From contig JAFTCG010000034.1 in assembly GCA_017454815.1 (NCBI GenBank), positions 1 to 47,669 on the forward strand: a stretch of DNA of 47,669 nucleotides, written 5' to 3'. Positions 35,067-44,835 of the stretch are shown here, in pieces (the first letter of the stretch is position 1; every line of letters starts with the position of its first letter). The notes under the pieces are model-generated. The model made no database searches. It had not been told where the DNA came from and worked only from the letters and a program-made list of their open reading frames with translations. Position numbers and translations under genes: made by a program. The stretch comes from Clostridia bacterium. GTDB taxonomy: Bacteria > Bacillota > Clostridia > Oscillospirales > Acutalibacteraceae.

Positions 35067-35795
35067 TTATTGTTCGTTCTTGATTATTACGACGGTAATG
35101 TTGTCTTTCCCGCCCCTGTCGATAGCCTTGTCGATCAAAGCCTTAACACAATCATCATCGGATTCGAGGATGGTCTGCATTTCGTCTATGCTGACCATGT
35201 TTGAAAGACCGTCGGTGCAGATCATCAGCTGATCGCCTTTGTTGAAGTCGAAATAGTTAAAGTCAACGACAATGCTGTTGCCGACGCCCAACGCTCTGGT
35301 GATGTAGTTCTTGATCGGATGATGCTCGGCTTCTTCCTTCGAGATCTCGCCGCGGTCAACCATTTCCTGAACAACGGAATGGTCTACCGTGACCTGTCTG
35401 AAGCCTTCGTCCGAGAGCAAATATGCGCGGCTGTCGCCTGCGTGGGAGATATAGACCTTCTCCCCGTCCGCGATCGCGGCGACAACAGTGGTGCCCATGC
35501 CGGAATACTGAGGGTTTTCCTTCGACAGATCAAATATCTCTATGTTTGCAAGATTGATCGCAGACTCAAACAGGTTGCCGATGGACGAGGGCTTCATCTT
35601 ACTGTTGAAACAGTTCTCGATCCTTCCCGAAATGAGATCTACCGCCATTTTGCTGGCAATATCTCCTCCGGCAGTTCCGCCCATGCCGTCGCAAACAACG
35701 CACCAAACTATTCCGTCGTCGAACGTACCTGTTTTGAAGCAGTCCTGGTTTTCACTTCTGACAAGACCTATGTTAGTGTTTGCAGAGATTATCAA
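35067..35795 (-). CDS. prpC: PP2C-type protein phosphatase (Stp1/PrpC)
   Basis: A 242-residue metal-dependent phosphatase reversing PrkC phosphorylation. The PP2C motifs are SENQDCF, VCDGMGGTAGGDIAS, SHAGDSRAYLL, TRALGV and ICTDGLSNM, with GGKDNITVV near the end. The start is TTG at 35795 with a GGGGGG ribosome binding site shared with the end of rlmN, giving MIISANTNIGLVR, which aligns with the family start. It is followed by prkC after 33 bases. Confidence 0.94.
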   Translation of the reverse strand: MIISANTNIGLVRSENQDCFKTGTFDDGIVWCVVCDGMGGTAGGDIASKMAVDLISGRIENCFNSKMKPSSIGNLFESAINLANIEIFDLSKENPQYSGMGTTVVAAIADGEKVYISHAGDSRAYLLSDEGFRQVTVDHSVVQEMVDRGEISKEEAEHHPIKNYITRALGVGNSIVVDFNYFDFNKGDQLMICTDGLSNMVSIDEMQTILESDDDCVKALIDKAIDRGGKDNITVVIIKNEQ

Positions 35796-35801
35796 CTTGC
35801 A

Positions 35802-36845
35802 TCATCCCCCCTGTCTTTTAAGATGATTGTTTCTAAGCTGTCCGCAAGAGGCGTCGATGTCGCCCCCGAGACTTCTGCGAACAGTGACGTTCAAGCCCGA
35901 TCCTTCAAGGATCTGCCTGAAACGCTCGATCCTGTTCGAATCGCTTTTTTCAAAATTGTTCTCACGAACATTATTGACCGGAATCAAATTGACGTGGCAC
36001 AGCATCCCTTTGAGAAGTTTGCAAAGTTCGCCGGCGCACTCGTCGGTATCGTTCAATCCTGAAATCATGGAATACTCAAACGATATTCTGCGATTTGTCG
36101 TCTTACAGTAATACCTGCAAGCTTTGATGACCTCGGAAAGAGGATATTTTCGGTTTATCGGCATGATCTCGCTGCGCATGTCGTCAAACGGCGCATGAAG
36201 CGAGACGGAAAGAGTAAGCTGGTATTTCCTGTCGGCAAGATCATACATCTTCGGAACAATGCCGCAAGTTGAAACGGAAATGTTTCTCATCGAGATACAA
36301 AGACCTTTTTCGTGTCCGACAAGGTCGAGAAACCTCAGGACGTTGTCGTAATTGTCAAGCGGCTCGCCCATGCCCATAAGCACAACGTGGGAAATGCGGA
36401 CGTTTTCGTCGTTCTGAGCCGCATGGATCTGGCTTAGCATCTCGGAAGCGGTGAGGCTCCTCACAACGCCGTTGAGGGTCGAAGCGCAGAACCTACACCC
36501 CATCTTACAGCCGACCTGTGTCGATATGCAGAACGAATAGCCGTATTTGTACTTCATAAGCACGGATTCGATAAGCTCGCCGTCGATCAGTCTGAAAAGG
36601 TATTTTACGGTTCCATCAAGCTTTGAAACGCACTTGTTTTCGATCCGGCATGAACGAAGGTCGAATTCTTTGTTCAGAACTTCGATCTGCGCTTTGGAGA
36701 CGTTGGTCATCTCTTCAAAGGCGCCAACGCCTTTTTTGTGGAGCCATTCAAAGACCTGACTCGCACGAAACGGCGCAAAACCGAGATCGGAAAAAGCGGA
36801 TCTGATCTCATCAGGGTACATGGATTTAATATCTCTTTTATCCAA
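35802..36845 (-). CDS. rlmN: 23S rRNA (adenine2503-C2)-methyltransferase RlmN
   Basis: A 347-residue dual-specificity radical SAM enzyme methylating A2503 of 23S rRNA and A37 of some tRNAs. The cluster motif is CKMGCRFC, with GMGEPLDN and STCGIVP following, and the C-terminal Cys of ASCGQL is the methyl-carrying residue. The start is TTG at 36845 with AAAGGGTG upstream; it overlaps the region just after the rsmB stop. Length is normal. Confidence 0.95.
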   Translation of the reverse strand: MDKRDIKSMYPDEIRSAFSDLGFAPFRASQVFEWLHKKGVGAFEEMTNVSKAQIEVLNKEFDLRSCRIENKCVSKLDGTVKYLFRLIDGELIESVLMKYKYGYSFCISTQVGCKMGCRFCASTLNGVVRSLTASEMLSQIHAAQNDENVRISHVVLMGMGEPLDNYDNVLRFLDLVGHEKGLCISMRNISVSTCGIVPKMYDLADRKYQLTLSVSLHAPFDDMRSEIMPINRKYPLSEVIKACRYYCKTTNRRISFEYSMISGLNDTDECAGELCKLLKGMLCHVNLIPVNNVRENNFEKSDSNRIERFRQILEGSGLNVTVRRSLGGDIDASCGQLRNNHLKRQGG

Positions 36846-36848
36846 GCT

Positions 36849-38162
36849 CTACACCCTTTCAAATACCGCCGCGAAAAAACCGTCAGTGTTCCTTCTGCCG
36901 GGAAGAATATTGATCATATTATCTTCAACAACGCCGAATTCGGAGCAACTATCGACGGGAAAACTTCTGAAATCCCCGTGCTCCTTCAAAAATCTGATAC
37001 AGTTTTCTTCGTTCTCGCGCCTGTTGAGGGAGCAAGTTGAATAAACCAACCTGCCGCCGGGTCTGACGTAATTTGATGAAACACACAATATATGATATTG
37101 CAAATCGACCAATTTGTCAATATCTTCGATGAATTTATATCTGATTTCAGGTTTTCTCCTGATGATCCCGAGCCCTGAACACGGCACGTCGCAGAGAACT
37201 CTGTCGAACGTTTCAAAACTTTCATTCAAAACAGAGGCGTCGTTCAGGACAGTTTCCAGAATGCAGATGCCGAGCCTTTTCGCTCCGTTTTCGATCAGGT
37301 TTAACCTTTGAGGATAAATATCGCACGAAACGAGCTGCCCTTCGCCGCACATATCCTCGCAAAGGGTAAAGCTTTTTCCGCCCGGAGCGGCGCAGACGTC
37401 GAGGACTTTCTCCCCGCGTTTTGCGCCAACAAGCTTGCAGGCGATTTGTGACGAAAGATCCTGGACGTGAAACAGCCCTTCCTTAAAGCATTCAAGATCG
37501 GCGGGGCTGCCCGACGGCTCGATAACAAGCGCATCGTCAAAGCCGTCGACTAAAAAACTTTGCGCATTCTCATCTTTCAGCTTTCGAGAGAGAGCGGTAA
37601 CGTCGGTTTTCAGTGTGTTGACCTTTATGTAGATCGGAGCGGCTCCGACGCTGTTTTCAAGGATCTTGACAGTTTCTTCAACCCCGAAATGATCCGTCCA
37701 TTCGTCGCAGATCCATTTTTCGCAGGAGTATTTTATGCTCAGATATTCGTCGTCATTTTCATCGGGATATTTAAGACCGTTACGCGAAACATTTCTCAAA
37801 ACGGCATTCACAAGGCCGGAAGCGAACGCACAGGAATTCTTCTTGACAAGCTCGACGCTTTCGTTCACGGCGGCGCTGTTTGGTATCGCGTCGCAAAAGA
37901 GTATCTCGTAAGTTCCTATCCGCAACGCCGTCAGGACTTGAGGCTTCAGCTTTTTCAAAGGCTGCCTGAGATACAGGGAAAGGTTGTAATCAAGCAGTTT
38001 CAGCCTTTCGATCACACCGTAAACGAGCCTGCTGACGTATCTTTTTTCGACGTCATCAAGCGGTTGCTTTCTTAAAGACGAATCAAGAAGGATGTTTGAA
38101 TACGACTTTTGACTGTGCACCTTGAAAAGGACTTCAAAGGCAAGTTGTCTTGTTTTTGACAT
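36849..38162 (-). CDS. rsmB: 16S rRNA (cytosine967-C5)-methyltransferase RsmB
   Basis: 437 residues. The N-terminal NusB-like RNA-binding domain (1-140) is followed by a SAM methyltransferase domain with VLDVCAAPGGKSF, DVPCSGLG and YSTCSLNRRENE; the two cysteines are the catalytic and release residues. GGAG precedes the ATG. It sits between the zinc peptidase gene and rlmN with three-base gaps. Confidence 0.95.
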   Translation of the reverse strand: MSKTRQLAFEVLFKVHSQKSYSNILLDSSLRKQPLDDVEKRYVSRLVYGVIERLKLLDYNLSLYLRQPLKKLKPQVLTALRIGTYEILFCDAIPNSAAVNESVELVKKNSCAFASGLVNAVLRNVSRNGLKYPDENDDEYLSIKYSCEKWICDEWTDHFGVEETVKILENSVGAAPIYIKVNTLKTDVTALSRKLKDENAQSFLVDGFDDALVIEPSGSPADLECFKEGLFHVQDLSSQIACKLVGAKRGEKVLDVCAAPGGKSFTLCEDMCGEGQLVSCDIYPQRLNLIENGAKRLGICILETVLNDASVLNESFETFDRVLCDVPCSGLGIIRRKPEIRYKFIEDIDKLVDLQYHILCVSSNYVRPGGRLVYSTCSLNRRENEENCIRFLKEHGDFRSFPVDSCSEFGVVEDNMINILPGRRNTDGFFAAVFERV

Positions 38163-38165
38163 ATG

Positions 38166-38909
38166 CTATCTCCGATCGCTTCTTCTTGAAAACATCAGGA
38201 TCAATCTCAAAAGGTTCGCAAGCGATGTAGCAAGAGCCGCAACGTAAGTCAGAGCGGCGGCTTTAAGCACTTTTTTGGCTCCACCGATCTCGTCATCATA
38301 AAGCAGTGACGTTTCATCGATCACTTTGATCGCCCTTGAGCTCGCGTTGAATTCAACAGGTAGAGTTATAAACTGGAACAGTGCAACGAGCGAATAAAGA
38401 ATCAATCCGAGAGTTATGAGGTATTCGCCGAAAGGCTGTGCAATAAACATACCGAGAATTGCGATCGGGATGCCGAATCTTGAGCCGAAGTTGCATACGG
38501 GCAAAATCGCGTTTCGGATCTTTATGGGCACATAGCTTTGCGCATACTGCGCGGCATGTCCCGCTTCGTGGCAGGCGACTCCGACGGCGGAGATCGACGT
38601 TGAGGAATACACTTCGTCCGAAAGACGGATCACGTTGTTCTTCGGGTCGAAATGGTCGGTCAGATTACCGCCGACGTGCTCAATGACTACGTCCGTTATG
38701 CCGTAATGGTTCAAAACGGCCTGCGCCGCCTGCGCGCCGGTCAGACCGCGGGAATTCCTGACTTTTGAATATTTGTTAAAATTACTTTTCACCCTCGCAC
38801 TCGCGACAATGGCAAAGACGAGCGCAGGTCCGACGATGATCAGGTAGTACCAATAGCTCAACAGATAGCCCGACATCATAGAGCCTATACCGTTGGAATA
38901 ATATCCCAT
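38166..38909 (-). CDS. membrane zinc metallopeptidase, YugP-like
   Basis: A 247-residue membrane protein of the neutral zinc metallopeptidase 2 (YugP) type. An N-terminal helix (15-40) precedes the CHEAGHAAQYA zinc motif (near residue 113), and three or more further helices fill 130-245. The family's substrates are unknown. It is inserted between fmt and rsmB, which are adjacent in Bacillus, and this insertion is common in clostridia from memory. GGAGAG lies before the ATG. Confidence 0.87.
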   Translation of the reverse strand: MGYYSNGIGSMMSGYLLSYWYYLIIVGPALVFAIVASARVKSNFNKYSKVRNSRGLTGAQAAQAVLNHYGITDVVIEHVGGNLTDHFDPKNNVIRLSDEVYSSTSISAVGVACHEAGHAAQYAQSYVPIKIRNAILPVCNFGSRFGIPIAILGMFIAQPFGEYLITLGLILYSLVALFQFITLPVEFNASSRAIKVIDETSLLYDDEIGGAKKVLKAAALTYVAALATSLANLLRLILMFSRRSDRR

Positions 38910-38914
38910 TTATC

Positions 38915-39841
38915 TCACTCTCCAAAAACTGTGTTCGGCAGAATCTTGTTCCCCGCAAGAAAGACGGAAGCATCCATTGCCTTTTTGCCTTCAAGCTGAA
39001 GGTTAAGAATCTCTATCGCGCCTTCGCCGCACGCAACGATCAACCGTTTTTTGCTCTCAAGCGCTTCGCCGGGTTTTCCGGACGATCCTTCGACGATCCT
39101 CGCTTTGTAAATCTTCAGCTTTTTGCCGTCGTAAAAAGTGTGCGCGATCGGCCAGGGCGATAATCCTCTGATTTTATTATAAATGCTCAAGGCATTATCA
39201 TTCCAGTCAATGACTGACATTTCCTTGTCAAGAAGCGGCGCATAAGTTGAAAGAGCGTCAACCTGTTTTTCATATTCGGCTTCGCCTTTTTCAAGCAGCT
39301 CTATCGTTTCGATGAGAGCCTGCGCGCCGACGAAAGAGAGCCTGTCATACAGTTCGCCGGCTGTCTCGTCGGGATCGATCTCAACTTTTTTTTGCAATAT
39401 CATGTCGCCGGTGTCGAGACCTTCGTCCATTCTCATCGCGGTAACTCCGGCGAATTTGTCGCCGTTGATAACAGACCACTGTATCGGAGCGGCGCCTCTG
39501 AGCTTCGGCAGGAGCGAGCCGTGGATGTTGATGCAGCCGTATTTTGGAAATTCAAGGATCTGTTTTGGTAAAATCTTGCCGTAGGCGACAACGACGATCA
39601 GCTCGGGATCGAGCGATTTTATTGTTTCAAACACCCTTTCGTCCCTGAGCTTTTCAGGCTGATAAACGTCAATATCGTTTTCGATCGCTTTGAGCTTGAC
39701 TTCCGGCGGAGTTATGATCCTCTTCCTTCCGACAGGTTTATCCGGCTGAGTAAAAACGCCGACAACATCGAAATCATTCTCGATGAGTGCCTCCAGACAC
39801 GGCACTGCGAAGGACGGCGTTCCCATAAACACAACTCTCAT
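38915..39841 (-). CDS. fmt: methionyl-tRNA formyltransferase
   Basis: A 308-residue enzyme that formylates initiator Met-tRNA using 10-formyl-tetrahydrofolate. VFMGTPSFAVPCLEAL at the N-terminus, the INIHGSLLPKLRGAAPIQW active-site block (with Asn, His and downstream Asp) and LDTGDMIL are typical. The C-terminal domain near 205-300 binds tRNA. Its GGAGGG ribosome binding site lies within the end of def. It is coupled functionally with def. Confidence 0.96.
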   Translation of the reverse strand: MRVVFMGTPSFAVPCLEALIENDFDVVGVFTQPDKPVGRKRIITPPEVKLKAIENDIDVYQPEKLRDERVFETIKSLDPELIVVVAYGKILPKQILEFPKYGCINIHGSLLPKLRGAAPIQWSVINGDKFAGVTAMRMDEGLDTGDMILQKKVEIDPDETAGELYDRLSFVGAQALIETIELLEKGEAEYEKQVDALSTYAPLLDKEMSVIDWNDNALSIYNKIRGLSPWPIAHTFYDGKKLKIYKARIVEGSSGKPGEALESKKRLIVACGEGAIEILNLQLEGKKAMDASVFLAGNKILPNTVFGE

Positions 39842-39844
39842 TTT

Positions 39845-40300
39845 TTATCCCTCCGGAGCTTTGACGGCAATGTCGCTGATGACAACGCCTTCAAGATGGT
39901 CAAGCTCATGGCAAAATGCTCTGGCTTTGAGACCAACGCCTTTGAATATCTGCCATTTTCCGTTCCTGTCCTGGGCTTTGACCTTGACTTCCATCGGACG
40001 GTCGGTATAAAAGCTCTGCCCCGGCAGAGAGAGACATCCTTCAATCTCACACTGCCTGTTCTCCGACTCGGAGATGATTTCGGGATTGACCAGCTCCAGC
40101 AAACCGTCACCGACGTCAACGATGACAACTCTTTTCAAAACGCCGACCTGCACCGCGGCAAGGCCAACGCCCTCAGCGGTATACATCGTGTCTTTCATGT
40201 CGTCGATCAGCACGGCGAGCTTTTCATCGAAAATTTCAACTTTTCTGCTTTTTTTCGAGAGAATTGGATCTCCCGTTTTTACGATATTTCTCAATGCCAC
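39845..40300 (-). CDS. def: peptide deformylase
   Basis: A 151-residue metalloenzyme removing formyl from new proteins. The three motifs are GVGLAAVQVG (motif 1), EGCLSLPG (motif 2, metal Cys) and HELDHLEG (motif 3, metal His pair and catalytic Glu). The start is GTG at 40300 with AAGGT upstream. It lies between priA and fmt as in Bacillus. Motif 1 has Val where Pro is usual (GLAAPQ), a known tolerated variation. Confidence 0.95.
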   Translation of the reverse strand: MALRNIVKTGDPILSKKSRKVEIFDEKLAVLIDDMKDTMYTAEGVGLAAVQVGVLKRVVIVDVGDGLLELVNPEIISESENRQCEIEGCLSLPGQSFYTDRPMEVKVKAQDRNGKWQIFKGVGLKARAFCHELDHLEGVVISDIAVKAPEG

Positions 40301-40314
40301 GTTATGACCTTCTT

Positions 40315-42762
40315 TTACAATAGATTTTCGGGGTTGATGTCGGCAAAAGCCGTAACATCCGAAAATAGTTTATTCTTACCGAATTCGATCAGCAAAGCCG
40401 AAATCAAGGCCCTGAAGTCCTTCGTGTTTTTACATTTTATGATCAGCCTGTACCTGAATTTGTTGCCTACCTTTACGATCTTCAGCGGAGCAGGCCCAAG
40501 TACGATGACGTTCACGCCGTTGTTTTCATCGAGCGACTTTTTCAAAAGCGAGAAAAACGCGTAGGAACCCGCTTTTGTTTTTGTCTCGTCTTCGCCGACA
40601 AAGCAGACTGTGCAAAGGTCGCAATAAGGCGGATAGATCATCATTTTGCGGATCTTGATTTCGTAGTTGAAAAACGACTCATAATCCTGATCCTTCGCAA
40701 AAGTGATCGTTTCGTTGTCGGGAGTATAGGTCTGAATTACCGCTCTGCCCTTTTTGTCGCCTCTGCCGCTTCTGCCGATGACCTGAGTCAGCAGCGAAAA
40801 TGACCGTTCCGTCCCACGATAGTCGTCGTCGTAAAGCTGTCTGTCGGCGCAGATCACTCCGACAAGGGTGACGTTCGGGAAATCAAGACCTTTTGCGACC
40901 ATCTGGGTGCCGATCATGATGTCGTATTCGCCCGCGGCAAAACGCTCAAACTTATCTTCAAATGCGCGTCTTGTGGAAGTAGTGTCCGCATCGATCCGGA
41001 GTATCCTTGCGTCCGGCAACAGCCTTTGCAGATCGGACTCGATTTTTTGAGTTCCGACTCCGGAATAGCGGATGTTTTCGCTTCCGCAGGCAGTGCATTT
41101 TTCGAGCATTCTCATGGAATACCCGCAGTAGTGACACATCAGCTTGTTGCTCACGCTGTGGTAGGTCATGGAAATACTGCAATACGGGCACGTTACGACG
41201 TTCGAGCATTTTTTGCAAACTACAAAAGTATTATATCCCCTCCTGTTGAGGAGAATGATTGATTGTTCTTTATTGTTAAGATTTGTTTCAAGCTCGTCAA
41301 GGAGCCTTTTGCTCACAAAACTGCGCTCGGTCGAGCCTTGTTCCTCGTTCAGATTTACGCAGATCACTTCCGGCAAAGAAGCGTTTCCGTACCTTTCGCG
41401 CAGGGAAAAGAGCTTATATTTCCCGCTTTTTGCCTTGGCGTAGCTTTCAATGCTCGGCGTAGCGGAAGCCAGCAACAGCATCGCGCCATTCCTCGACGCT
41501 CTGAACTTTGCAACTTCACGGGCATGGTATCTGGGGTTGCTTTCGGATTTATAGGTGTGTTCCTGTTCCTCGTCCATGATGATAAGCCCCGGATCGTCAA
41601 ACGGAGCGAATACAGCCGATCTTGTGCCGATAGCTATGACAGCTTCGCCGTTTCTGACCCGCCTGAACTCGTCGGCTCTCTCCCCCATGGATAACGCGCT
41701 GTGGAAAACGGCGATCTTGTTGCCGAAAACACGTTTGAAGATGTCAACCGTCTGGGGGGTCAGCGAGATCTCCGGCACCATAACGATCACAGATCTGCCG
41801 GAATCGACAACGTCCCGGATCAGTTTAAGGTATACGCTGGTTTTTCCGCTACCCGTTACTCCGTAAAGCAGCGCAACTCCGCCGCCCTCGCGGCAGGAGC
41901 CGTAATAATCCTTCAGCCCTTTATAAACTTCCTGTTGGGATTTAGACAGGTTGATTTCTTCAACCGTTTCGTCGCCATGTTCCACCGGGTTTCTGAAAAC
42001 TCTGCGTTCAAAAGATTCGCAAATGCCTTTGTTTTCAAGCGCACGGCAAACGGCGCCGGTTATCCCCAAAAGTGTACAAACTTCTTTTTCGGAAGCCGTT
42101 CGGACTTCTTCAAGAAGGCTGACAACGCTTTTTTGTTTTACGGTAAGTTTTGAGAGCAAAACTTTTTCATTGTAGTCATTCGTCAGCCTGAGCATTCTTT
42201 CGCTGAGATCGCCGACGTTGCGTTTTGCGTCATATGCGCGGCGAAGTATTCCTTTTTTTACAAGCAGGTCGAAATCATCTATACCCTCCATCAAGCCGAG
42301 AGAGGAGCATATCTTCCGCCCGGAGACGTATTCGCCGGATTTGAGCAGAAAGGCGAATATCTCCCTTTGAGTTTCGCTCAAAGATGAAACGTCTGCGTCC
42401 CTGTCGGCGACGGCATACTCCGACGTGAGTTTAAAATTCACGCCGTAAGGGAGCATCGCTTTGCAGCAATCGAACAACGTGCTGAAATACCTCTCGCTCA
42501 TCCAACCGGCGAGCGAGATCATCTCCTCGTTCAATGCAGGCTCGTCGTCGATCAATCGGAGGATCTTTTTCAGCCTGCCGATGTCGGGCTTTTCATCGGT
42601 CAGATTGACGATGATCCCGATCTTTGGTTTTTTTGAATTGCCGAACGGCACAAGGACGCGCTGGGAGATAAAAACTTTGTCTTCAAATTCTTCGGGGACA
42701 GCATAGGAAAACGGCTTGTCAATGCTGTAGGTTAAATTCTCGACAGCAATTTCGGCAAACAT
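40315..42762 (-). CDS. priA: primosomal replication protein N' (PriA helicase)
   Basis: An 815-residue 3'-5' helicase that reloads the replisome at stalled forks. The N-terminal DNA-binding domain starts MFAEIAVENLTYSIDKPFSY. Walker A is GVTGSGKTS, motif II DEEQEH, and eight cysteines form two zinc sites in the insert (CKKCSNVVTCPYC, CHYCG and CTACG). Motifs V-VI lie in MIGTQMVAKGLDFPNV and TQVIGRSGRGDKKG. Its ribosome binding site is GGGGATGGG. Coaxial with rpoZ 23 bases upstream; coaBC, usually between them in Bacillus, is absent. Confidence 0.96.
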   Translation of the reverse strand: MFAEIAVENLTYSIDKPFSYAVPEEFEDKVFISQRVLVPFGNSKKPKIGIIVNLTDEKPDIGRLKKILRLIDDEPALNEEMISLAGWMSERYFSTLFDCCKAMLPYGVNFKLTSEYAVADRDADVSSLSETQREIFAFLLKSGEYVSGRKICSSLGLMEGIDDFDLLVKKGILRRAYDAKRNVGDLSERMLRLTNDYNEKVLLSKLTVKQKSVVSLLEEVRTASEKEVCTLLGITGAVCRALENKGICESFERRVFRNPVEHGDETVEEINLSKSQQEVYKGLKDYYGSCREGGGVALLYGVTGSGKTSVYLKLIRDVVDSGRSVIVMVPEISLTPQTVDIFKRVFGNKIAVFHSALSMGERADEFRRVRNGEAVIAIGTRSAVFAPFDDPGLIIMDEEQEHTYKSESNPRYHAREVAKFRASRNGAMLLLASATPSIESYAKAKSGKYKLFSLRERYGNASLPEVICVNLNEEQGSTERSFVSKRLLDELETNLNNKEQSIILLNRRGYNTFVVCKKCSNVVTCPYCSISMTYHSVSNKLMCHYCGYSMRMLEKCTACGSENIRYSGVGTQKIESDLQRLLPDARILRIDADTTSTRRAFEDKFERFAAGEYDIMIGTQMVAKGLDFPNVTLVGVICADRQLYDDDYRGTERSFSLLTQVIGRSGRGDKKGRAVIQTYTPDNETITFAKDQDYESFFNYEIKIRKMMIYPPYCDLCTVCFVGEDETKTKAGSYAFFSLLKKSLDENNGVNVIVLGPAPLKIVKVGNKFRYRLIIKCKNTKDFRALISALLIEFGKNKLFSDVTAFADINPENLL

Positions 42763-42785
42763 CTTCCCATCCCCTTTTTTAATAA

Positions 42786-42995
42786 TTACAGGTCTCTGAT
42801 CTCCTCTGGCTCAACGATCTCGTATTTGCCCTCAAGGAACTCGTCAAGAGCAAGCGTTACGGGCTTTTCAACGATGATCTCGTTGTTTTCTTCCGCTTCT
42901 TCCGCAATCCTTCTTGCCCTTTTCGCGGTTGCTATAACAAGAGAATAGCGGCTTGTTTTTCCTTTGAGTACTTTGTTCAGATCAGCATTAAGCAT
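42786..42995 (-). CDS. rpoZ: DNA-directed RNA polymerase subunit omega
   Basis: A 69-residue small subunit that chaperones the beta' subunit. SRYSLVIATAKRARRIAEEA is the conserved core; the tail is acidic, and the KPVTLALDEFLEGKYEIV segment is typical of Firmicute omega. CGAGGT precedes the ATG. It lies three bases after gmk. Confidence 0.93.
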   Translation of the reverse strand: MLNADLNKVLKGKTSRYSLVIATAKRARRIAEEAEENNEIIVEKPVTLALDEFLEGKYEIVEPEEIRDL

Positions 42996-42998
42996 TTT

Positions 42999-43595
42999 TT
43001 ATACCTCGCTTTTAAAGAATTTCATTTTATTGTTTTTCAGCCTTTCGGCTTTGATTATCGTGTTAAGATCGCTGATCGCGTCATCAAGCTCGTCATTTAT
43101 GATAACGTAGTCGAAATCGTGAGCGCAGCTGATCTCGTATCTCGCGGTCTCAAGCCGCTTGGAGATGTCCTCCTCTTTTTCGGAGTTACGCCTCCTGAGC
43201 CTGTTTTCAAGAGTCTCGAACGAAGGCGGAACGATGAAAACAGTGACCGCATTCGGATAGATCTTCTTGATGTTTTCAGCGCCGCGGACTTCAATCTTCA
43301 AGACGACGGTCTTGCCCTCTTCAAGCCACTTGTCGATCGGGCCTTTCGGAGTTCCGTAGTAGTTGCCGCTGTATTCGACGTATTCGAGAACGTCTTCATC
43401 GCGGATGCATTTTTCAAAATGATCTCTGTCAACGAAAATATAGTCGATGTTGTTCGCTTCGTTGACTCTCTTCTCCCTCGTGGTCATGGAGATCGAGCGC
43501 TGGATCGGGATGATCTTGGCGATCTCGTCGAGAACAGTATCTTTGCCGGAGCCCGACGGCCCGGAAAGCACGATCAATACACCTTTTTCATTCAT
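42999..43595 (-). CDS. gmk: guanylate kinase
   Basis: A 198-residue kinase converting GMP to GDP. P-loop [13 protein letters not shown], the [12 protein letters not shown]-binding block, and [16 protein letters not shown] are diagnostic. ATG at 43595 is chosen because GGAGGG is eight bases upstream; ATGs further upstream lie on the ribosome binding site. It overlaps remA by eight bases. The P-loop has Lys-Asp-Thr where Lys-Ser/Gly-Thr is common. Confidence 0.95.
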   Translation of the reverse strand: MNEKGVLIVLSGPSGSGKDTVLDEIAKIIPIQRSISMTTREKRVNEANNIDYIFVDRDHFEKCIRDEDVLEYVEYSGNYYGTPKGPIDKWLEEGKTVVLKIEVRGAENIKKIYPNAVTVFIVPPSFETLENRLRRRNSEKEEDISKRLETARYEISCAHDFDYVIINDELDDAISDLNTIIKAERLKNNKMKFFKSEV

Positions 43596-43869
43596 CTTCA
43601 TCACCCTCCGGCAGATCAAAATTCAACCCTTCGGCTGTTCCGTTCAGCCTTGCGGCAACAGTTTCCGGCTGAAGATAGGACAAAATGACGTTGTCGTTGT
43701 CGGCGATGATGACCGCTCTCGTCCTCCTGCCGTGCGTCGCGTCGATAAGGGAGCCGCTTTCCTTGCACTCCTGGATCATACGCTTTATCGGAGCGGATTC
43801 CGGGCTGACGACGGCGAGAATCCTCTCGGAATTCACCATGTTGCCGAAACCGATATTGATTAGTTTCAT
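43588..43869 (-). CDS. remA: extracellular matrix regulatory protein RemA
   Basis: A 93-residue DUF370 protein. [33 protein letters not shown] and [18 protein letters not shown] match Bacillus RemA nearly along the full length. In Bacillus RemA is a ring-forming DNA-binding activator of biofilm matrix and osmoprotection genes. The acidic tail overlaps gmk. GGAGG precedes the ATG. Confidence 0.94.
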   Translation of the reverse strand: MKLINIGFGNMVNSERILAVVSPESAPIKRMIQECKESGSLIDATHGRRTRAVIIADNDNVILSYLQPETVAARLNGTAEGLNFDLPEGDEDE

Positions 43870-43883
43870 GTTAGACCTCCGGC

Positions 43884-44762
43884 TTATTCTATGTTCTGGA
43901 TCTGTTCTCTGATCTTTTCTATCTCGGACTTGATGTCTACGACTTTCCTCGCGATGTCAACATCCTGCGCCTTCGAGCCGATCGTGTTCGCTTCCCTGTT
44001 CATTTCCTGGACGATAAAATCCATTTTCCTGCCGACAGGCTCTGTGGACTCAAACAGATCTTTGAGCTGTCCCATATGGCTCATGAGCCTGACAGTCTCC
44101 TCCGCGACAGCGACTTTGTCGGCGTAGATCGCGGCTTCGGTCAGGATCCGCTGTTCGTCGACGTTGACGCTTTCCAGAACTTCCTTCATCCTGGCGAGAA
44201 GCTTCTGAGTGTATTCCCTGACGGTTTCGGGGGAGCGTTTTTCGATATATTTTACGTTTTCGGCGATAACGTCGATCCTTGAAAGTACGTCGTCTTTGAG
44301 CTTTTCGCCCTCTTTGAGGCGCATATCGACGATCGACCTGACAGCTTCCTCGGCAACGGGCAAAACTGCGTTCCAGATCTTGTCCTGGTTTTCATCGGTT
44401 TTTTCAACGGTGAGGACGTCGTTGAACCTCGCGAGAGAAATAACACTGACGTCATCCTCAAGGCCGTAAACCTCCTTCAACTCCTTAAAGGCGTCGAGGT
44501 AACCTTTTGCGAGGGATTTGTTGATGCTTATAGTACAATCCTCCGCTTCGAGCACCTGGATCGTGACAAAGCATTCGACCTTGCCCCTGGAAAGCTTTTG
44601 CTGAAAGAAGGTTTTCAGCTTTTCTTCAAGGAACAAATACTGCCGCGGAGTTCTGGCGCTGAATTCAAAATACCTGTGGTTTACGCTCTTTATCTCAACA
44701 GTAATATTCATGTTGTCAAGTGTCTGCTGACCTCTTCCGTATCCGGTCATACTTTTAACCAT
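43884..44762 (-). CDS. YicC/YloC family endoribonuclease
   Basis: A 292-residue protein with [11 protein letters not shown] at the N-terminus and the C-terminal [15 protein letters not shown] block, both hallmarks of the YicC/YloC family, whose members cleave RNA. ATG at 44762 is chosen because GGAG is eight bases upstream and family members start Met-x-x-Ser-Met-Thr-Gly. It is the first gene of the long operon, 35 bases after the promoter. In Bacillus the same gene (yloC) stands before remA. Confidence 0.93.
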   Translation of the reverse strand: MVKSMTGYGRGQQTLDNMNITVEIKSVNHRYFEFSARTPRQYLFLEEKLKTFFQQKLSRGKVECFVTIQVLEAEDCTISINKSLAKGYLDAFKELKEVYGLEDDVSVISLARFNDVLTVEKTDENQDKIWNAVLPVAEEAVRSIVDMRLKEGEKLKDDVLSRIDVIAENVKYIEKRSPETVREYTQKLLARMKEVLESVNVDEQRILTEAAIYADKVAVAEETVRLMSHMGQLKDLFESTEPVGRKMDFIVQEMNREANTIGSKAQDVDIARKVVDIKSEIEKIREQIQNIE

Positions 44763-44797
44763 TAATCTCACTCCATACAGTCAATCATTTAAAGATA

Positions 44798-44826
44798 ATT
44801 ATATCAAATTTTTACATTTTAGTCAA
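44798..44826 (-). promoter_or_regulatory. promoter of the yicC-spoVM operon
   Basis: On the minus strand TTGACT (44821-44826), 17 bases, TATAAT (44798-44803). It stands just after the stop of the cysteine-rich gene and about 36 bases before yicC. No equally good promoter was found further along the operon, so it may drive all 16 genes. Confidence 0.87.
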
Positions 44827-44835
44827 GGAATCGGG

